In this document: piece by piece, positions 17,321-25,454 of the stretch | How positions within the stretch are numbered: position 1 is the first letter of the stretch | How the letters are laid out: the number at the start of each line of letters is the position of its first letter | Origin: Bryobacteraceae bacterium | GTDB taxonomy: Bacteria > Acidobacteriota > Terriglobia > Bryobacterales > Bryobacteraceae | Length of the DNA: 64,000 bases | Assembly: GCA_019748195.1 (NCBI GenBank) | Contig: JAIEPW010000044.1 | Location: 95,506-159,505 of the forward strand | Direction of reading: 5' to 3' | Made by a program: the position numbers and the translations under genes | The notes under the pieces: generated by a model | The model's input: the letters and a program-made list of their open reading frames with translations, nothing else | Databases searched by the model: none | What the model was told of the DNA's origin: nothing

Positions 17321-18823
17321 CTACTGCGCGCCGGGCGGGCGCTTCGGCCGAACGACCTCATCAAAGTGGCCATCCTCGAACACGACGAAGCATTCACCTG
17401 GATTACAACCTTGCAACGCCTTCGCATCTACGATTCTCGCAGCAATACGTTCATTTCCAGAGACGATCTGCAGCGCTAGCGCGAGGATGCTGCCCTCAAA
17501 CGGGTCAATCGTCGCTAAACCGCGAAAGCCGTACAGTCCGTATCTCTCCAGTGGAGCGACTCCCGGAGCATCGGCAAATCTGAGATTTGTCTCTCCTGTC
17601 CGCCACTGGTGGAGCGGTAAGCCCTCAAGTAGTCTTTGGGCCGTGACGGCACATTTCTGAACTCTCCCGTTTCGAGTCACTGTCGCCGCAGTCCACAGAA
17701 AGACCAAAACCGCAATTGCGATAGCCGCTAGGCGGCGATTGAGCGCAACTGTTATGAACACGGAAACAGCAATGCACCAGAACGCCAGAGGCATGTACAA
17801 ATAAGTCTCGGACGGATGATCCGTGAATACTAGAAACGGGAGCAGGGACGCTCCCGCCGCCGAGAGCAAGAATACAACTTCGGGCATGGGAAGCGCACCC
17901 ATGCATTTGCGTATCCACTGAGCTCTCAGACTGAGGATCAGGGCAAGCGCCAATCCTGCGCCCACGGCCACAACCAGCGGTAGCTGCATGGGAAGCTTCA
18001 GTCGGGTGGGTAACGGAGTGCCCAAGACCTCGTTTGCTAGTATTGAGTCAAACGGCAGGGCTAGGGCGCCGGCAAACATAAGGGTGTTGCGTACGAAGAT
18101 GAGTGGCGGCGTAAGCGGCGAAGTTACATTGACAAGCTGAAATCGCATCCAGACAAATAGGCCGAGAACGAGAGCACTCTGGACCGCAAGTGTTATTAGG
18201 AATGCTCGCGGGGGAAGGCTCCGCCGTTGGTAGAGCCGGAGGACAAAATATGCAGCAATGAAGTAGAAGATTGTAATAGCGGGCTCATATGTCAACAGTC
18301 CCGCAGCGGTCAGTATGAAAGAGCCGGTCAATGGAAGCACCCAAGCGCTCTTTTTGGATGCGAAGAGAAAGAGATAGAAGGACCCGAGAAGCATCGAGAA
18401 CGCGGCAGTGACCCCCCAGCTTGCGCCAAGTATGGACTGGTTTGCAAGCGGGTGAATGCCGAAAAACAACGCTGCCGTCACGGAGGTGGCTCCACTGGCG
18501 AATAGCAGCCAAGTGATCCCATAAACGAAGGCTGTCATTAGAAGATGAAAAACCAAGTTTCTAAATCTGAACACCCGAGGTTTTCCGCTGCCAAGTGTCC
18601 ACGTCAAGTAGCTGAGATACCGTTGCAGCGGGCGATACTTTCCAGTGCCGAAATGCGTTTCACTCCATATCCGACTGGGGTCCTGGTTATCGCGGAACTG
18701 GGCGCGGTGCACCTCAGAAAAGTCATCGTAGCCGCAGTAGTAGGACTGGGAAACGCCGAAATACACAAGCAGTGTGCATACAAGGGCTACTCCCAGCCCT
18801 ATAACGTGGTGCTTCGCCGTCAA
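17321..18823 (-). CDS. Polytopic membrane protein of unknown function (putative GT-C-like), low-GC homologue
   Basis: A 500-residue protein with a hydrophobic N-terminal helix and ten or more further helices, then a soluble tail of about 110 residues. It is a full-length homologue of the protein at 12004-13494: YDDFSEVHRAQFRDNQDPSR, THFGTGKYRPLQR, FRFRNLVFHLL, FGIHPLANQSILGA, ALPFDSILANEVLGTPLP, PSETYLYMP and LPLHQWRTGETNLRF all align. The gene has the low-GC composition of the island. Its ATG overlaps the stop of the acyltransferase upstream (ATGA), so the operon runs on from there. Function unknown; a lipid-linked-sugar glycosyltransferase or a ligase-like activity is a guess. Confidence 0.8.
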   Translation of the reverse strand: MTAKHHVIGLGVALVCTLLVYFGVSQSYYCGYDDFSEVHRAQFRDNQDPSRIWSETHFGTGKYRPLQRYLSYLTWTLGSGKPRVFRFRNLVFHLLMTAFVYGITWLLFASGATSVTAALFFGIHPLANQSILGASWGVTAAFSMLLGSFYLFLFASKKSAWVLPLTGSFILTAAGLLTYEPAITIFYFIAAYFVLRLYQRRSLPPRAFLITLAVQSALVLGLFVWMRFQLVNVTSPLTPPLIFVRNTLMFAGALALPFDSILANEVLGTPLPTRLKLPMQLPLVVAVGAGLALALILSLRAQWIRKCMGALPMPEVVFLLSAAGASLLPFLVFTDHPSETYLYMPLAFWCIAVSVFITVALNRRLAAIAIAVLVFLWTAATVTRNGRVQKCAVTAQRLLEGLPLHQWRTGETNLRFADAPGVAPLERYGLYGFRGLATIDPFEGSILALALQIVSGNERIAARIVDAKALQGCNPGECFVVFEDGHFDEVVRPKRPPGAQ

Positions 18824-19545
18824 CTTACACCTCCTAACGCCGCCTGCTTTGTAATCGAGCGTACCTGCCGGGCGGGGTTGCCCGCCACCAAAACATTCGC
18901 CGGAACGCTGGTCATCACCACCGAGCCGGATGAAACAATGCTGTTTTCCCCAATGGTGACCCCGGGATAGATGGTGGAGTTCGTGCCGATCCAGACATTG
19001 TCTTCAATGGTGACCGGGCGTACGTCCTCCGGGTCTGCTTCCTTGCCCATCTTCCTTGCTTCCGGGTCCGCCGGATGCCCGGGAACGTCGAAGATCACCA
19101 CGCTCGCGCCCAGCCGGACGTGGTTGCCAAGGGTGATCTTCTTACCCACCGTGAACGCGCACCCATAGCCCATGCCCGAATGGCTGCCGATGATCAGCGT
19201 GGGACGTTCGTGGTAGCGCGACGCGAAAATGAAGTGGCAGCGCCCGTCGATCACCACGTTGTCGCCGACAATCAGGTCGCCCTTGCCTTGCACCCAGTGC
19301 AGAAAGACACCGGTCCGCAGGTTGCGCCCATAGCTGGTGCAGTAGCTCTTGAAGAACGGTTCGCAAACGAAGGCCCGCATCAGCATGTAGTACACAAAAC
19401 GGACCCCGGTCATGGCGGACCGCAGCGGAACCGCGATCAGCCGCGGCGCGGGAACGCTGAAGGTCAGCGCGGAGCGCCGCACGGCTCGCGCCGATCTGGC
19501 TATCCAGTGGTCGGAAGTCGCGAGAAAGCGATACCAGCCAGCCAT
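18820..19545 (-). CDS. Hexapeptide-repeat acyltransferase (left-handed beta-helix, WbbJ/NodL-like)
   Basis: A protein of about 241 residues with repeated hexapeptides: LIVGDNVVIDGRCHF, LIIGSHSGMGYGCAFTVGKKITLGNHVRLGASVVI, and then the C-terminal cap TIEDNVWIGTNSTIYPGVTIGENSIVSSGSVVMTSVPANVLVAGNPARQV. This is the O- or N-acetyltransferase superfamily fold; the acceptor is likely a sugar of the polysaccharide. An ATG at 19545 is preferred; a TTG at 19566 is possible. The stop overlaps the low-GC membrane-protein start by four bases although this gene itself has the high GC of the neighbourhood. Confidence 0.82.
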   Translation of the reverse strand: MAGWYRFLATSDHWIARSARAVRRSALTFSVPAPRLIAVPLRSAMTGVRFVYYMLMRAFVCEPFFKSYCTSYGRNLRTGVFLHWVQGKGDLIVGDNVVIDGRCHFIFASRYHERPTLIIGSHSGMGYGCAFTVGKKITLGNHVRLGASVVIFDVPGHPADPEARKMGKEADPEDVRPVTIEDNVWIGTNSTIYPGVTIGENSIVSSGSVVMTSVPANVLVAGNPARQVRSITKQAALGGVS

Positions 19546-19555
19546 TCGGTTTTCA

Positions 19556-20722
19556 TTATCTCCCAATCGAATTTGCCGCCGTCCGGCTTTTGTCCGAACT
19601 GGCGGAAGTCACTTTCCACAGGCTCCGCGCGGGCACGAAGAACACCGACAGCCCCCGCAGCGCCGCGATCATCATGGTCACGAACGTCCGCGCCGGGGAG
19701 GACAGCTTCTTCAACGGGAAGCTCGCCGGCAGCATGCCGTCCACCGCCGCCAGCGCGTAGAACAATCCTTGCGCCGCCAGCGCCGCCGCGCGCAGCGGAT
19801 CGGGCAGGAAGAAGGACGAAGCGCCCGCGCCGATCAGGCACCAGGGCAGCAGCAGCCTGCCCGCCTTGTAGGAAACGAAATGAAACCACATCCGGTTGCC
19901 CGCGCCCAGCAGCCATGGAAACACAGTCAGTATCTGATAATTTCCGGCCAGGGTCCGCACCTTGCGCTGGAACTCGGTGGCGCGCGAGGTAGGGTAATCG
20001 TATGCCCGCGCGCGGGTGTCCACCACCAGCCGGTAGCCGCGCCGGAAGGCGCTCAACGGCAGATACATGTCGTCCAGCAGCGTGTCGCCGGGGATGGGCA
20101 CGTACAGCTCGCGGCGGATCGCGTAGAACGGTCCGGTGGCCCCGAACATTGAGTCGAGGGACGCCAGCCGGTCGCGAATCCAGCTTTCGATTCGCCAATA
20201 AAGGCCGATGTCGCTTTCCTCCTGCGAACCGCCCTTGCGGATCAGCAACTCGCCGCTGACAGTGCCGGTGCGGGGATCGGCAAAGGATTCCACCAGACGG
20301 GCGACGCTGTCCGGCGCGAGTTCCTGGCGCACGTCGGTCAGGATCAGGATCTCGCCGGTGGCATGCGGCACGGCGGCGTTCAGAGCCGCCGGCTTGCCCC
20401 CGCGCGGCTGCACCAGCAGCTCCACGCCCTGAGAGGCGAAATCGCGGGCGATGTTTTCGGTCTCATCCGTCGAGCCGTCCGAAACCACCAGGATCTGCAT
20501 GCGTTCGCGCGGGTAGTCGAGCGCCAGCACGCTGCGCAGCTTCTCCGCCAGATAGCGCTCGCCGTTGAAGACCGCGATTACGAAGGTCACCCTCGGCTGT
20601 ATGGACGCCTTCGCCACCGGACGCGCGCGGTATCGCGCCCACACCCCCAACAGCAGGGGGTAGCCGATGAGCACGTACGCGGCGATCAGCACCGAAGCGG
20701 CAAAGACAACCAGGGCGATCAC
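19556..20722 (-). CDS. Membrane glycosyltransferase family 2 (processive-synthase-like, IcaA/CESA type)
   Basis: A 388-residue protein. One N-terminal helix (LVVFAASVLIAAYVLIGYP) is followed by a GT2 domain with VSDGSTDETENI, EILILTDVRQEL (DxR in place of DxD), DDMYLPLSAFRRGYRLV and a Q-x-x-R-x-x-like FQRKVRTLAGNYQIL, then three hydrophobic helices. This is the plan of cellulose/poly-GlcNAc/hyaluronan synthases, but single-addition enzymes share it. Its GTG overlaps the upstream GT4 stop as GTGA. Product unknown; the cluster context says surface polysaccharide. Confidence 0.83.
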   Translation of the reverse strand: MIALVVFAASVLIAAYVLIGYPLLLGVWARYRARPVAKASIQPRVTFVIAVFNGERYLAEKLRSVLALDYPRERMQILVVSDGSTDETENIARDFASQGVELLVQPRGGKPAALNAAVPHATGEILILTDVRQELAPDSVARLVESFADPRTGTVSGELLIRKGGSQEESDIGLYWRIESWIRDRLASLDSMFGATGPFYAIRRELYVPIPGDTLLDDMYLPLSAFRRGYRLVVDTRARAYDYPTSRATEFQRKVRTLAGNYQILTVFPWLLGAGNRMWFHFVSYKAGRLLLPWCLIGAGASSFFLPDPLRAAALAAQGLFYALAAVDGMLPASFPLKKLSSPARTFVTMMIAALRGLSVFFVPARSLWKVTSASSDKSRTAANSIGR

Positions 20723-21936
20723 CGGCGGCCGCCCTCCCCGGCAACCTGGGCGAACAACTCCTCATACCGCCGTGCGACCATGGGCAACGAGTAATTCGCG
20801 ACAATCTCCTGCCGCGCCGCCTGACCCATGCGCCCGCGCAGTGCCGCGTCCGCCATCAGGCGGTCCAGCGCCGCGCCGATCGCGGCCTCGCACCCCACCG
20901 GCACCGTGATTCCCTGCACCTCGTCGCGCACCAGTTGTGTGTTGGCGGAAATCGAGCTCACCACCGACGGAAGTCCCGTCGACATGGCCTCCGCCAGGCT
21001 GACCGGAAAACCTTCCAGGGAGGAAACCAGCGCAAACGCGTCGGACAGCCGCAAATAGGATCGGACCTCGTCTACGGCGACCCGTCCCGCGAAAGTGACG
21101 CGATCCTCGATGTGCAGCGTCCGCGCCAGCCGTTCCAGTTCAGTCCGGAGCGGGCCATCGCCCGCCAGCACCAGTCGCGCCTGGGGATGCGCGGCGCGAG
21201 CGATGGCGAAGCCGCGCAGCAGCGACGCCAGTTGCTTCTCCGGCGCCAGGCGTCCCACGAAAGCGGTCACCAGTGCGTCGCGCGGGATGCCGTAGCGATC
21301 CCGCAGCGCTACTCGCGTGGCGGCGTCGGCGGGCGCGAACTCCGCCGTGTCCACCGGATTCGGCATCCACTCCAGTCGCGCCGGGTGGAAGCCGCACTGC
21401 CGCGCTTCCTCGAACATGTCCTGATTCAACAGCAGGATGCGCCGGGCCCACCGGCGCAGCACCCAAATCTGCAGCCGCCCGGCCGGCGATCGCAGCAGCT
21501 TGCACACTTCGTTCGCGCCCGAGAACTTCATCACCACCGGCTTGCCGCGCAGCCGCGCGGCGATCACTCCCAGAAGCACCTGAATGCCCGGCATCAGGAA
21601 GTACGCAACCTGGTATTCGCCATGCGACCGGAACAGGCGCCAGGCGCTGCCCGCTCCAAACAGATAAGGCCGCCAGCGCGCGTTCGCAATGCGCCCGAAA
21701 CTCTCCACCGGCATTCCCGCGCTGTCGATCCAGCGCGGCGTCCTGGGCATCTCCGGACCTCCGGGGCACAGAATCCGCACGCCCCAGCCTTGCGATTGCA
21801 GGTAGCCGCAGATGCGCTGCGCTTCAATTTCCGATCCCCCGATGATCGGCAGGTAGGACGACGTAACCAGGAAGAAGGATCCGGGCGGCCGCAACGTTCC
21901 GGCCTGCGCCGCCGCTGGTTGCGGTGTCACCGTCAT
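20719..21936 (-). CDS. Glycosyltransferase family 4
   Basis: A 405-residue GT-B enzyme. The N-terminal domain has YLPIIGGSEIEAQRICGYL, typical of the acceptor-binding half. The C-terminal domain has AFVGRLAPEKQLASLLRGFAI, VLAGDGPLRTELE and the E-x7-E motif SLEGFPVSLAEAMSTGLP. It probably transfers a hexose onto the lipid-linked repeat unit. It is linked by a four-base overlap on each side: ATGA with the O-antigen ligase upstream and GTGA with the GT2 downstream. Confidence 0.88.
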   Translation of the reverse strand: MTVTPQPAAAQAGTLRPPGSFFLVTSSYLPIIGGSEIEAQRICGYLQSQGWGVRILCPGGPEMPRTPRWIDSAGMPVESFGRIANARWRPYLFGAGSAWRLFRSHGEYQVAYFLMPGIQVLLGVIAARLRGKPVVMKFSGANEVCKLLRSPAGRLQIWVLRRWARRILLLNQDMFEEARQCGFHPARLEWMPNPVDTAEFAPADAATRVALRDRYGIPRDALVTAFVGRLAPEKQLASLLRGFAIARAAHPQARLVLAGDGPLRTELERLARTLHIEDRVTFAGRVAVDEVRSYLRLSDAFALVSSLEGFPVSLAEAMSTGLPSVVSSISANTQLVRDEVQGITVPVGCEAAIGAALDRLMADAALRGRMGQAARQEIVANYSLPMVARRYEELFAQVAGEGGRR

Positions 21937-23339
21937 GCCTTGGCCGGGCTCCGCGTCTGCTGATCCGCCGCCAGGGCCAGATCGCGGCGCACGCCCCGAT
22001 GCAGCGCCACCGCGAGCGCCGCCAGCGCCGGCAGGTACATGGTGTAGCCCATGCTCAGGAAGAAGATGGCGATGCTGAAGCTGACCAGCGACATCTGCGC
22101 GCAGAAGGTCGCCAAATGCAGTTTCTTCCAGCCCGGCTGGCCCTGATACATTCGCGAGGTCGAGCTCAGCAGCCGGTACGTGAACACAATCCCGGCGATC
22201 ATCAACAGGAACCCTGGAATCCCTGTTTCACTCGAAACCTGAACGTAGGCGTTGTGGCTCGCCATCCACTTGCCGCTGTTGTGACCCTCCACCTCCCCGA
22301 ACCCGTTGGTACCCACACCAAAGATCGGATTTCTGAGCGTCAGCGCGATGCCACGCTTGAACGCATCTTTCCGAGATTCTCCGGATTCCGTTGCTTCCGT
22401 CACTGCACCGTCGCTGCCGAACGTCGAAGCATATCGATCGAGAAGCGACTGTGGGAGCACCAGCACCAGCACCACAAATGTAATCGGGACAAGCGTGATC
22501 AGCATCGCGCGAATTCGCCCCGGCGCCCGAATCAACACAAAAAGCAACAAGCCGAGAAGGCTCAGCATGGCTCCACGCGAGCCGGTCGTGGCGCCGATGT
22601 AGATTGCTGCCACGATTCCGAACAGGGTTACTCCCTTCAGTACCTTGGATTTCGCGCCCAGGAACACAAACAGCAGAAACGGGAAGACGAACAACAAATG
22701 CGCGGCGAAGTCGTTGGAATTCCCGATAGATCCGAAGTCGAGTTGGAACCGCTCGCCGTCCTCGCCCTTAGCAAATAGTTTCCCGGTTAGTATGTTCACC
22801 AAAGCTGCACAGGCGATGGCGAAGTAGTAGCGGTAGGTTTCCTCCAGAGTGATCGCGAAGCCACCAAGAACGACCATTGTGAGCAGGCTTGTTTGCAAAA
22901 AGCCAAGCACCATTTGCAGAGATCCCGTCGGCCAGTAGCTGAACGGGACACCCGCCAGACACCAGATCGTCAGGAGCACCCAGACGATTGTAGGTTTGTG
23001 CTGCAGGGCGCGCCCCAGACCTCCAGATGCGATTACCGCCGGCACCACCAGCACTGTAAAGATCAACAATACGCGGGTGTTGATGCCCACCCACTGCATC
23101 AGCACTTCATGGACGAATCCGAACCGCAGGAAGATGAAAATCAAGCCCAGGAACAGGCCGATGTTGCGAACCGAGTTCAGTTCATCCGAGCGGAAGCGCT
23201 GCAGAACATGAGCCGGGACGCCCGGGAGCGGCGCGGCGGCTCGCACGGGAAGAGTAGCGGTTCGAGGCAACCGCGCGGTGGGCGCCAGCGCCGGTCCGGA
23301 GCGGTACGACTGGACCCCGGATCGCGTCGGCTCCTTCAT
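21933..23339 (-). CDS. O-antigen ligase/polymerase family membrane protein (Wzy/WaaL)
   Basis: A 468-residue protein with about eleven hydrophobic helices. The Wzy_C-type core is visible: GATTGSRGAMLSLLGLLLF (periplasmic arginine), then NPIFGVGTNGFGEVEGHNSGKWMASHNAYVQVSSETGIPG with the conserved His-Asn and Glu. It either polymerises repeat units in the periplasm or ligates the chain to a lipid; the sequence does not separate these. The middle of the gene is somewhat less GC-rich than its neighbours. It precedes and overlaps the GT4 gene. Confidence 0.83.
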   Translation of the reverse strand: MKEPTRSGVQSYRSGPALAPTARLPRTATLPVRAAAPLPGVPAHVLQRFRSDELNSVRNIGLFLGLIFIFLRFGFVHEVLMQWVGINTRVLLIFTVLVVPAVIASGGLGRALQHKPTIVWVLLTIWCLAGVPFSYWPTGSLQMVLGFLQTSLLTMVVLGGFAITLEETYRYYFAIACAALVNILTGKLFAKGEDGERFQLDFGSIGNSNDFAAHLLFVFPFLLFVFLGAKSKVLKGVTLFGIVAAIYIGATTGSRGAMLSLLGLLLFVLIRAPGRIRAMLITLVPITFVVLVLVLPQSLLDRYASTFGSDGAVTEATESGESRKDAFKRGIALTLRNPIFGVGTNGFGEVEGHNSGKWMASHNAYVQVSSETGIPGFLLMIAGIVFTYRLLSSTSRMYQGQPGWKKLHLATFCAQMSLVSFSIAIFFLSMGYTMYLPALAALAVALHRGVRRDLALAADQQTRSPAKA

Positions 23340-23440
23340 AACTTCAATGTTAACATTGCGTCCTGCCGCAACCGATCAGCAAAACACCCTTCCGGGCAGC
23401 GCTTTAGCGTTCGCCTGAGGAAAGTCGTAAGATTTTTCAC

Positions 23441-24388
23441 TTACCGGCTCCGAACGCCGCGAATCAGGGCTCCCGCGGGTACTGCAAGGGGCGTTGCGGA
23501 CGCGAAAGCGGCAATTTGGTACGGGTTCCACCAATCGGTCCAGGCGACGTGATCCCGCACCAGTCTGGCGGCGGGCCGCCATTGTCCGAAGTAGCCCTGA
23601 ACACAGGCGGCCTTCGCTGCCCGCCAGCTAAGTAGCTGACGTAAAAGATCTTGCAGGTGCGACGGACAGATCGCCCGCACCTCTTCGGGGTGCAGGAGGA
23701 ACGGCTCCGGAGGCCGCGCCTGGCGGTAATTGCCGCTCAAAGCCGAAGCCTCGCGATGAAATTCCACCTGCGGATCGAAGCGGAAGTGGACCGCTTCGGT
23801 GAGCAGCATTTTCAGGTACAGCATGGCGTCCTCGCCGAACCGGCAGCGATCCCGGTTATAAAACCCGCCCAGCGCGCGGACGGTGTCGACGCGGCTGACG
23901 GTGGAGCAACTGCTCATGAAAGAGAGCATATGAGTCAGCAGCTTAGGCCCGGTCGTTGGGGTGACGCGATGCACTCCCGGAGTCAGCCCGCGAGCCCGCC
24001 ACATGGGTTCGGTGTCGCGCGCACCGGGATACTCCAGATACCCGCAGGTAGCCGAGCAAACGCCCGGATTCTGGTCCAGAATGGCGATGCTTGCCTCCAG
24101 ATACTCCGGACGCCAGGCGTCATCGGCGTCGAGAAACGCAACCAGGCCGGCGCGAGCCTCGGCGATGCCCCGGTTGCGCGCGGCCCCCGGACCCGCATTG
24201 GCCTGTGTTATCAACCGGAAACGGGCGTCCGGGAAGGCCTCGACAACAGCAGGACTTCCGTCGGTGGAACCGTCGTCGACCACGATGACTTCGAAGTCGC
24301 CGAACGTCTGCGCGGCGATGGAACGCAGAGTCCGCTCCACCCAGGCGATTTTGTTGTACAGCGGGACAATGACGGAAACACGGAGCAT
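23441..24388 (-). CDS. Glycosyltransferase family 2
   Basis: A 315-residue GT-A enzyme: VSVIVPLYNKIAWVERTLRSI at the N-terminus, VIVVDDGSTDGS, and FLDADDAWRPEYLEASI as the donor-binding DxDD site. A C-terminal extension of about 90 residues has no membrane helix. It is the first gene of the minus-strand run that continues through the O-antigen ligase, 101 bases downstream. Divergent from the exported-protein gene at 24580, with which it shares a promoter region of about 190 bases. Donor and acceptor unknown. Confidence 0.87.
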   Translation of the reverse strand: MLRVSVIVPLYNKIAWVERTLRSIAAQTFGDFEVIVVDDGSTDGSPAVVEAFPDARFRLITQANAGPGAARNRGIAEARAGLVAFLDADDAWRPEYLEASIAILDQNPGVCSATCGYLEYPGARDTEPMWRARGLTPGVHRVTPTTGPKLLTHMLSFMSSCSTVSRVDTVRALGGFYNRDRCRFGEDAMLYLKMLLTEAVHFRFDPQVEFHREASALSGNYRQARPPEPFLLHPEEVRAICPSHLQDLLRQLLSWRAAKAACVQGYFGQWRPAARLVRDHVAWTDWWNPYQIAAFASATPLAVPAGALIRGVRSR

Positions 24389-24579
24389 CAGGAAGCCAAG
24401 ACCAGAGATAGCCGATCCGCGGGCGAAAGAGCAAGTTTTTCGCGGGTGACGGAACAGCGGGCGATTTTTTACTTGATCGTAAGCTGCTGTTTCTAGGAAT
24501 GTTTAGCTCGCTAACCGGAGTGTTTCGGTTGCACGATGTCGCGGATGTTCCTTTACGGTGGCGGACAGGAGGCATCGCC

Positions 24580-25452
24580 TTGAAAGCATGGATTCTGGCG
24601 GGATGGCTCGTGTCCATCCCAGCGTTTGCGCAAACCCAAGTGGACCTACGGACGCAGTCCCGCGGGGTGGATTTCAGCGGATCGCGGGGAACCCGGCCGT
24701 TTGAGTCCGGCGGCATTCTGCCGGCCACCTGCACGGCAGGGGAAATGTTCTTTCGGACCAGCGCCCCGGCGGGCCGCAACCTGTACGGTTGCGTTGCCGC
24801 GAACACCTGGGCGCTGCAGGGGGATGGGGGCACGGAGCTGCCGCCGGGCTCGGTCTTGACGGTTCGGAGCGGTGGAACTCTGGTCGGAACGACGGCGGCT
24901 GTCGATGTTCTTGCAGGGAGCGGGATCCTGACCTCGGTGATCCAGTCAGGAGGTTCGATCAGTGTGCAGCACAGCGCGGATACCGCGTTGCTCCAGACTC
25001 GGGAGGAGGCCCAGGCCGGAACGGGCGTTTACTGCGCGTCGGCGGGAGGAACGGGCAACGATTTCGCCTGTACGCTGTCGCCGGTGCTGCGATCGTACAC
25101 GCCGGGAATGGCGTTAAACTGGAAGCCAGACCGGAATAACAGCAGCGGAGCTACCACGTTGAATATCGACACGTTAGGCCCGGTCGCCGTGAAACTGGCG
25201 GACGGCGTCAGCGACCCCGCGGCGGGGGACCTGATCGCGGGACGGCTGTATCCGCTGTGGCACGACGGAGCAAATTTCCGATTGCAGCAGATGGTCACAT
25301 CTTCGAACTCGCTGACAGCCAACCGGCCGGCGTGCGCCGAGGGGCTGCGGGGCCGGCTGTGGTTTTCCCAAGCCGCTGCCGGAGCGCAGGATCAACTGGC
25401 GGTCTGCGCCAAGGATGCCGCCGACGCCTACGCCTGGCGGAGTTTGTACTAA
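24580..25452 (+). CDS. Exported protein of unknown function
   Basis: About 290 residues. The TTG start at 24580 lies behind ACAGGAGG and gives a good signal peptide, MKAWILAGWLVSIPAFA, cut before QTQVDLR; the frame is open further upstream but that would bury the signal. The mature part contains PATCTAGEMFFRTSAPAGRNLYGCV, a motif I know from many acidobacterial exported proteins, and a second half that resembles phage-tail or fibre-like repeats in tone only. There are several paired cysteines. No enzyme motif is visible. It is followed after two bases by a second exported protein, so they are likely made together. Confidence 0.7.
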   Translation: MKAWILAGWLVSIPAFAQTQVDLRTQSRGVDFSGSRGTRPFESGGILPATCTAGEMFFRTSAPAGRNLYGCVAANTWALQGDGGTELPPGSVLTVRSGGTLVGTTAAVDVLAGSGILTSVIQSGGSISVQHSADTALLQTREEAQAGTGVYCASAGGTGNDFACTLSPVLRSYTPGMALNWKPDRNNSSGATTLNIDTLGPVAVKLADGVSDPAAGDLIAGRLYPLWHDGANFRLQQMVTSSNSLTANRPACAEGLRGRLWFSQAAAGAQDQLAVCAKDAADAYAWRSLY

Positions 25453-25454
25453 CC

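Larger units (their letters stand above)
13540..18840. other. Low-GC genomic island inside the polysaccharide locus (five genes)
   Basis: From about 13.54 to 18.84 kb the base composition drops visibly, to roughly 50% G+C by eye, against clearly higher values on either side; third codon positions are no longer dominated by G and C. The five genes inside (methyltransferase, WecE, WecD, GT2, membrane protein) all run on the minus strand. No transposase, integrase or flanking repeat was seen at either edge. It looks like a block exchange within a polysaccharide locus, with the edges at the two homologous membrane-protein genes. Confidence 0.65.

Noticed and set aside
13540..18840. Island as a transposon or integrative element
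   Set aside because: No transposase, integrase, inverted repeats or target duplication could be found at either edge.
25257..25454. Earlier start for the large exported protein
   Set aside because: It would overlap the upstream gene by nearly 200 bases and destroy the signal peptide that begins at ATG 25455.
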